The notes below the pieces were generated by a model. That model was not told the DNA's origin. It saw nothing but the letters and a program-made list of their open reading frames with translations, and made no database searches. This document shows, piece after piece, positions 61,275 through 64,000 of a DNA stretch of 64,000 nucleotides. Source of the DNA: an uncultured Bacteroidales bacterium. GTDB taxonomy: Bacteria > Bacteroidota > Bacteroidia > Bacteroidales > UBA932. Both the position numbers and the translations under genes were made by a program. The stretch is from positions 86,402 to 150,401 of the forward strand of contig CAMXAU010000003.1 in assembly GCA_947179325.1 (NCBI GenBank), given 5' to 3'. Every line of letters starts with the position of its first letter. Position 1 is the first letter of the stretch.

Positions 61275-61859
61275 TCAGCAGTTCCTGGCTGCAAGGACAG
61301 TCTTAATGACCCTTGCAGGATTCCCGACAGCGACAGAATTGTCAGGAATGTCATTTACCACAACAGAGCCTGCACCTATTGTGACATTGGAACCGATTGT
61401 CACGCCCGGAAGTATAGTCACGCTTCCTCCGATCCATACATTGTCCCCTATCGAAACAGGCTTCGCCCATTCATTGCGCGTGTTGCGTTCCACCGGATCG
61501 GTGCTGTGGCAAGCAGTGTATATGCTCACGTTCGGGCCGATGAAACAATCATCGCCTATTGTCACAGGAGCCTCGTCAAGCACAGTAAACGAGAAGTTGG
61601 CAAAGAAACGTTTCCCGACGGAAATCTGTTTGCCATAATCGCAATAGAACGGCTGGTTTATGATGATCTGGTCATCGGCAATATGTCCAAGCAGTCCCTT
61701 GAGCATCTTCAGTTTGCCGTCAGAGTCACAAGGGCGCAGTATGTTATAGTCATGCACAATCTCCTTGGTTTCATTCAATTCCTTTATAAGTTCTTCGTCT
61801 GCAGCGAAATACTCCAATCCCGCCAGCATCTTCTCTTTGTTTGTCATAGTCTTTTTCAT
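61275..61859 (-). CDS. maltose/galactoside O-acetyltransferase family (left-handed beta-helix)
   Basis: 'KEKMLAGLEYFAADEELIKE', 'GDDCFIGPNVSIYTACHSTDPVERN', hexapeptide repeats 'VWIGGSVTILPGVTIGSNVTIGAGSVV'; start inferred at MKKTMTNK. Confidence 0.92.
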   Translation of the reverse strand: MKKTMTNKEKMLAGLEYFAADEELIKELNETKEIVHDYNILRPCDSDGKLKMLKGLLGHIADDQIIINQPFYCDYGKQISVGKRFFANFSFTVLDEAPVTIGDDCFIGPNVSIYTACHSTDPVERNTRNEWAKPVSIGDNVWIGGSVTILPGVTIGSNVTIGAGSVVVNDIPDNSVAVGNPARVIKTVLAARNC

Positions 61860-61901
61860 ATAATTGGTGCAAAGATAGCATAAAGCATCCGGTTTATATC
61901 C

Positions 61902-62100
61902 TGCTGTGCTTTCTATCTGCATGGACTGTCTTCCCATGGGTTGCGACTGGCTTCATGGATTGCAAGTGTTTTCCCATGAGTTGTGCCTTGCCTTAACAGG
62001 GTACAACTGTTTCCACATGCGTTGCATCTACCGTCCTGGGGTGCATCTATCTTCACACGGGCCGTGCCTGCCTTAACGGGCTATACACCTGTCACTTGCC
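61902..62100. repeat. degenerate ~20-bp tandem array (about 10 units)
   Basis: Units such as ttgtgccttgccttaacagg / gtacaactgtttccacatgc / gttgcatctaccgtcctggg / gtgcatctatcttcacacgg / gccgtgcctgccttaacggg / ctatacacctgtcacttgcc, near-exact 20-nt register. Confidence 0.7.
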
Positions 62101-62221
62101 GCCATAAGATATGCCTGTGAGAAGTGGCTTATGAAAGAAGCCTGACATTTCTGATGAAACTGATATTTCTGCACCGCCGCCATGCTTCGGGAAATGGCGA
62201 CAGACTCACATAAAAACAGGC

Positions 62222-62839
62222 TTACAGCATGTTGAAAAACTGGCCGGCATGACGTGCGTCCGCAAGACCATGGTTGGCTTCAATTGCCACTGTCATCATT
62301 TTGCGTCCGTCGTTGTCCGTGAGCTTGCCGACCGCTATCTGCGGAATGGAATCGCCTGGACGATAGCCTCCGGCATGGCGTATCCCTGTGAAATCAACCC
62401 ATGGAATTGAGGTGAAATATATCAGGTCTGTACGATGTTCATTGCCGTTTGTGCCAAGGCCGGAGCACGCTTTCACCCGTTCAATTTCTTTCGTCGCCTC
62501 AGCCACAAAAAGATTGCGGTCTTCATAATATTCGAAATATGCAAAACCGAATGTTCCGTCTTCACGCGCTATTGTAGGACTTGCACCGACATGCCCGTAC
62601 ATGACAACCTGCCCGTTTTCAATGCGGCATCTAAGTTCAGGAACGGCATTGATGGCTTTCAGTATATGGTGCAATGAGTAAAGAAAAAAGGATGCACAGT
62701 CTGCCTTGGCCTGGTTCCAGCACTCTGTAAAGTCAATTTTTGCCGTCAGTCCAAAGAAGGGATCCGGAAGGTTGCCGAAAAATTCGTAATGTTCTTTGCG
62801 TGGCCATGCGGCAATGTCAATGGTTTCTTTTGTATTCAT
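62222..62839 (-). CDS. chloramphenicol acetyltransferase-like (CAT fold) protein
   Basis: 'WPRKEHYEFFGN', 'HHILKAINAVPELRCRIENGQVVMYGHVGASPTIARED', 'NHGLADARHAGQFF' (His-x3-Asp kept). Confidence 0.85.
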   Translation of the reverse strand: MNTKETIDIAAWPRKEHYEFFGNLPDPFFGLTAKIDFTECWNQAKADCASFFLYSLHHILKAINAVPELRCRIENGQVVMYGHVGASPTIAREDGTFGFAYFEYYEDRNLFVAEATKEIERVKACSGLGTNGNEHRTDLIYFTSIPWVDFTGIRHAGGYRPGDSIPQIAVGKLTDNDGRKMMTVAIEANHGLADARHAGQFFNML

Positions 62840-63030
62840 GTTATGCTGCTGTCTGATGTTATATTATGCTGTGGTAGTGTGCGGTATAACTCCCATTATT
62901 GCAGGCCACGGCTTTGACCCTCGGTTTTCCCGCCCATGGTCCGCGGGCCAAAGTTAGTAAATTTCAGTGTCATTTCATGATTTCGGCTGTTTTGGCAATA
63001 TGTCGGCCTTTTGTTTGCGCTGGAGGTATA

Positions 63031-63354
63031 TTGATGACAGTTATGTATTGGATGCCGTACGTATGTTTATGTTGTCCATATGTTTATGACGGTCATGCAT
63101 TTGACGCCGGGCACGTGTTGATGCCGTACGTATGTTGCTGGCCATTGCTGATGACAGTTATGTATTGGATACCGTACACGTGTTGATGCCGGCCATATAT
63201 TGATGCCACTTCATGTGTAGGTGTTGGTCACATGTTTATGCAGGACATATATTGATGACTATTATGTATTTGTGCCATACGCGTGTTAATGCTGGTCACA
63301 TATTGATGCCACTTCATGTGTGGATGTTTGTCATATATTAATGTCGGCCACGTA
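63031..63354. repeat. degenerate 17-18-bp tandem array (~19 units)
   Basis: Units approximate TTGATGCCGGNCAYRTR: ttgatgccgtacgtatg, ttgatgccggccatata, ttgatgccacttcatgtg (x2), ttgatgacagttatgta, ttaatgctggtcacata, ttaatgtcggccacgta. Confidence 0.85.
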
Positions 63355-63384
63355 TTGGGCTAAATACGTGGCCGACATCATTTT
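63341..63384 (+). terminator. hairpin ATGTCGGCCACGTA-10 nt-TACGTGGCCGACAT then CATTTTTT
   Basis: Perfect 14-bp stem 63341-63354/63365-63378 followed by a T run; left arm is the last array unit. Confidence 0.8.
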
Positions 63385-63391
63385 TTACCCA

Positions 63392-63429
63392 GGCCCAGCC
63401 ACGTTTAAGGCCTTTTTTGTGGCTGAGCC
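63392..63429. terminator. second hairpin GGCCCAGCCAC ... GTGGCTGAGCC
   Basis: 11-bp stem with one mismatch (G-U possible in RNA); between the first hairpin and the minus-strand gene ending at 63447. Confidence 0.55.
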
Positions 63430-63446
63430 ATACAAATTAAAGCTTC

Positions 63447-63944
63447 TTATAGACTATATTTTATATTGTGCTTCTTTTTGAACCTCATTATTCTCATAAG
63501 CAGGGCTTCATTGTCAACATTAAGTATATTATACAGATACTCATCGTACAATTCCATATAAAAGCACACTGCCTTGTCATAAGCAGACGGACTGGCAGGC
63601 ATGATGGAATCAATGCCGCGGGATGCGATATACATAAGTTCCTTATTTTTATGGGACCATGTCCTACATGCATCTTCCTCAATTATTCCGACAGCATCAC
63701 GATATAGTCCAAGGGCAGTTGCTACATATCCGTTTGTACGGCAGATCTCAGCAATGGATATCATTCTTTTTGCCTTTTCCCCTGCATCCTTGACAGATTC
63801 GTTATCTTTACGGCATTCTGCAACGAGGTGCCGCATTGTCTCTGCATCCAGTCTGCTGATTCTTCCGTCTGCTGTACACGCCAATACCGGTTCACAATAA
63901 AATTTAGACATAATAAAATTGATTAAGTGAATTAATAAAAACAT
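63447..63944 (-). CDS. hypothetical protein, alpha-helical, TPR-like
   Basis: ORF MSKFYCEPVLACTADGRISRLDAETMRHLVAECRK...; likely start at the internal MSKFYCEP. Confidence 0.6.
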   Translation of the reverse strand: MFLLIHLINFIMSKFYCEPVLACTADGRISRLDAETMRHLVAECRKDNESVKDAGEKAKRMISIAEICRTNGYVATALGLYRDAVGIIEEDACRTWSHKNKELMYIASRGIDSIMPASPSAYDKAVCFYMELYDEYLYNILNVDNEALLMRIMRFKKKHNIKYSL

Positions 63945-64000
63945 TATGGTAATGGTGCCATTTTTAGTGGGTTTTTAGCATATATTTAAGAGTATGAAGT

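Noticed and set aside
61902-62100. CRISPR array or coding repeat
   Set aside because: No constant repeat or spacer pattern; 20-nt period is out of codon register and units are poorly conserved.
62222-62839. Chloramphenicol resistance gene
   Set aside because: CAT fold is clear but the usual HHxxxDG is changed to NHGLADA and the family is broad; resistance cannot be inferred from sequence alone.
62899-63186. 95-aa plus-strand ORF over the 17-18-bp array
   Set aside because: Apparent protein is a translation of the degenerate repeats (MTVMYWMPYVC...); the period is not a multiple of 3 throughout, so the repeat is not kept at protein level.
63031-63354. CRISPR array
   Set aside because: Units are contiguous, 17-18 bp and degenerate, with no unique spacers and no cas genes.

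Overview
This 64-kb window looks like a Bacteroidales-type chromosome segment: SusC/SusD pairs, a hybrid two-component regulator (HTCS), ECF sigma/FecR, and TAnnTTTG-like promoters. It starts inside a GH20 hexosaminidase with a PA14 domain. Next come ffh, lysA, a deoxyhypusine-synthase-family gene and a membrane-anchored AraC regulator. PUL-1 (about 6.0-30.6 kb, all minus strand) has 2 GH3, GH20, a beta-helix glycosidase, two SusC/SusD pairs, a phosphodiester-glycosidase (NAGPA-like) protein and an HTCS. Housekeeping and catabolic genes follow: gpsA, S9 peptidase, Gfo/Idh oxidoreductase, sdaA, GH31, pyrF, M20 peptidase. PUL-2 (about 42.2-52.9 kb) has two GH18-fold proteins, a DUF1735/LamG protein, SusD, STN-SusC, FecR and an ECF sigma factor. 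After it come a YfcC-type transporter, an AT-rich insert (alpha/beta hydrolase, intron-like RNA remnant, TPR regulator), hrpB, a maa-type acetyltransferase and a CAT-like acetyltransferase. The observations I rate highest are: (1) PUL-2 is bracketed by ~96-bp direct repeats (92/96 identical by eye) that carry the promoter region of the adjacent M20 peptidase; (2) both GH18-fold proteins in PUL-2 appear to lack the catalytic Glu, so the island may bind glycans without cleaving them; (3) two unrelated degenerate short tandem arrays (~20 bp and ~17-18 bp units) flank the CAT-like gene, and the second ends in a perfect 14-bp hairpin whose left arm is the last repeat unit; (4) a decayed hrpB 3' fragment lies across an AT-rich insert from intact hrpB; (5) a minus-strand structured RNA in that insert resembles a truncated group II intron. 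I saw no tRNA, rRNA or CRISPR. All alignments were done by eye.
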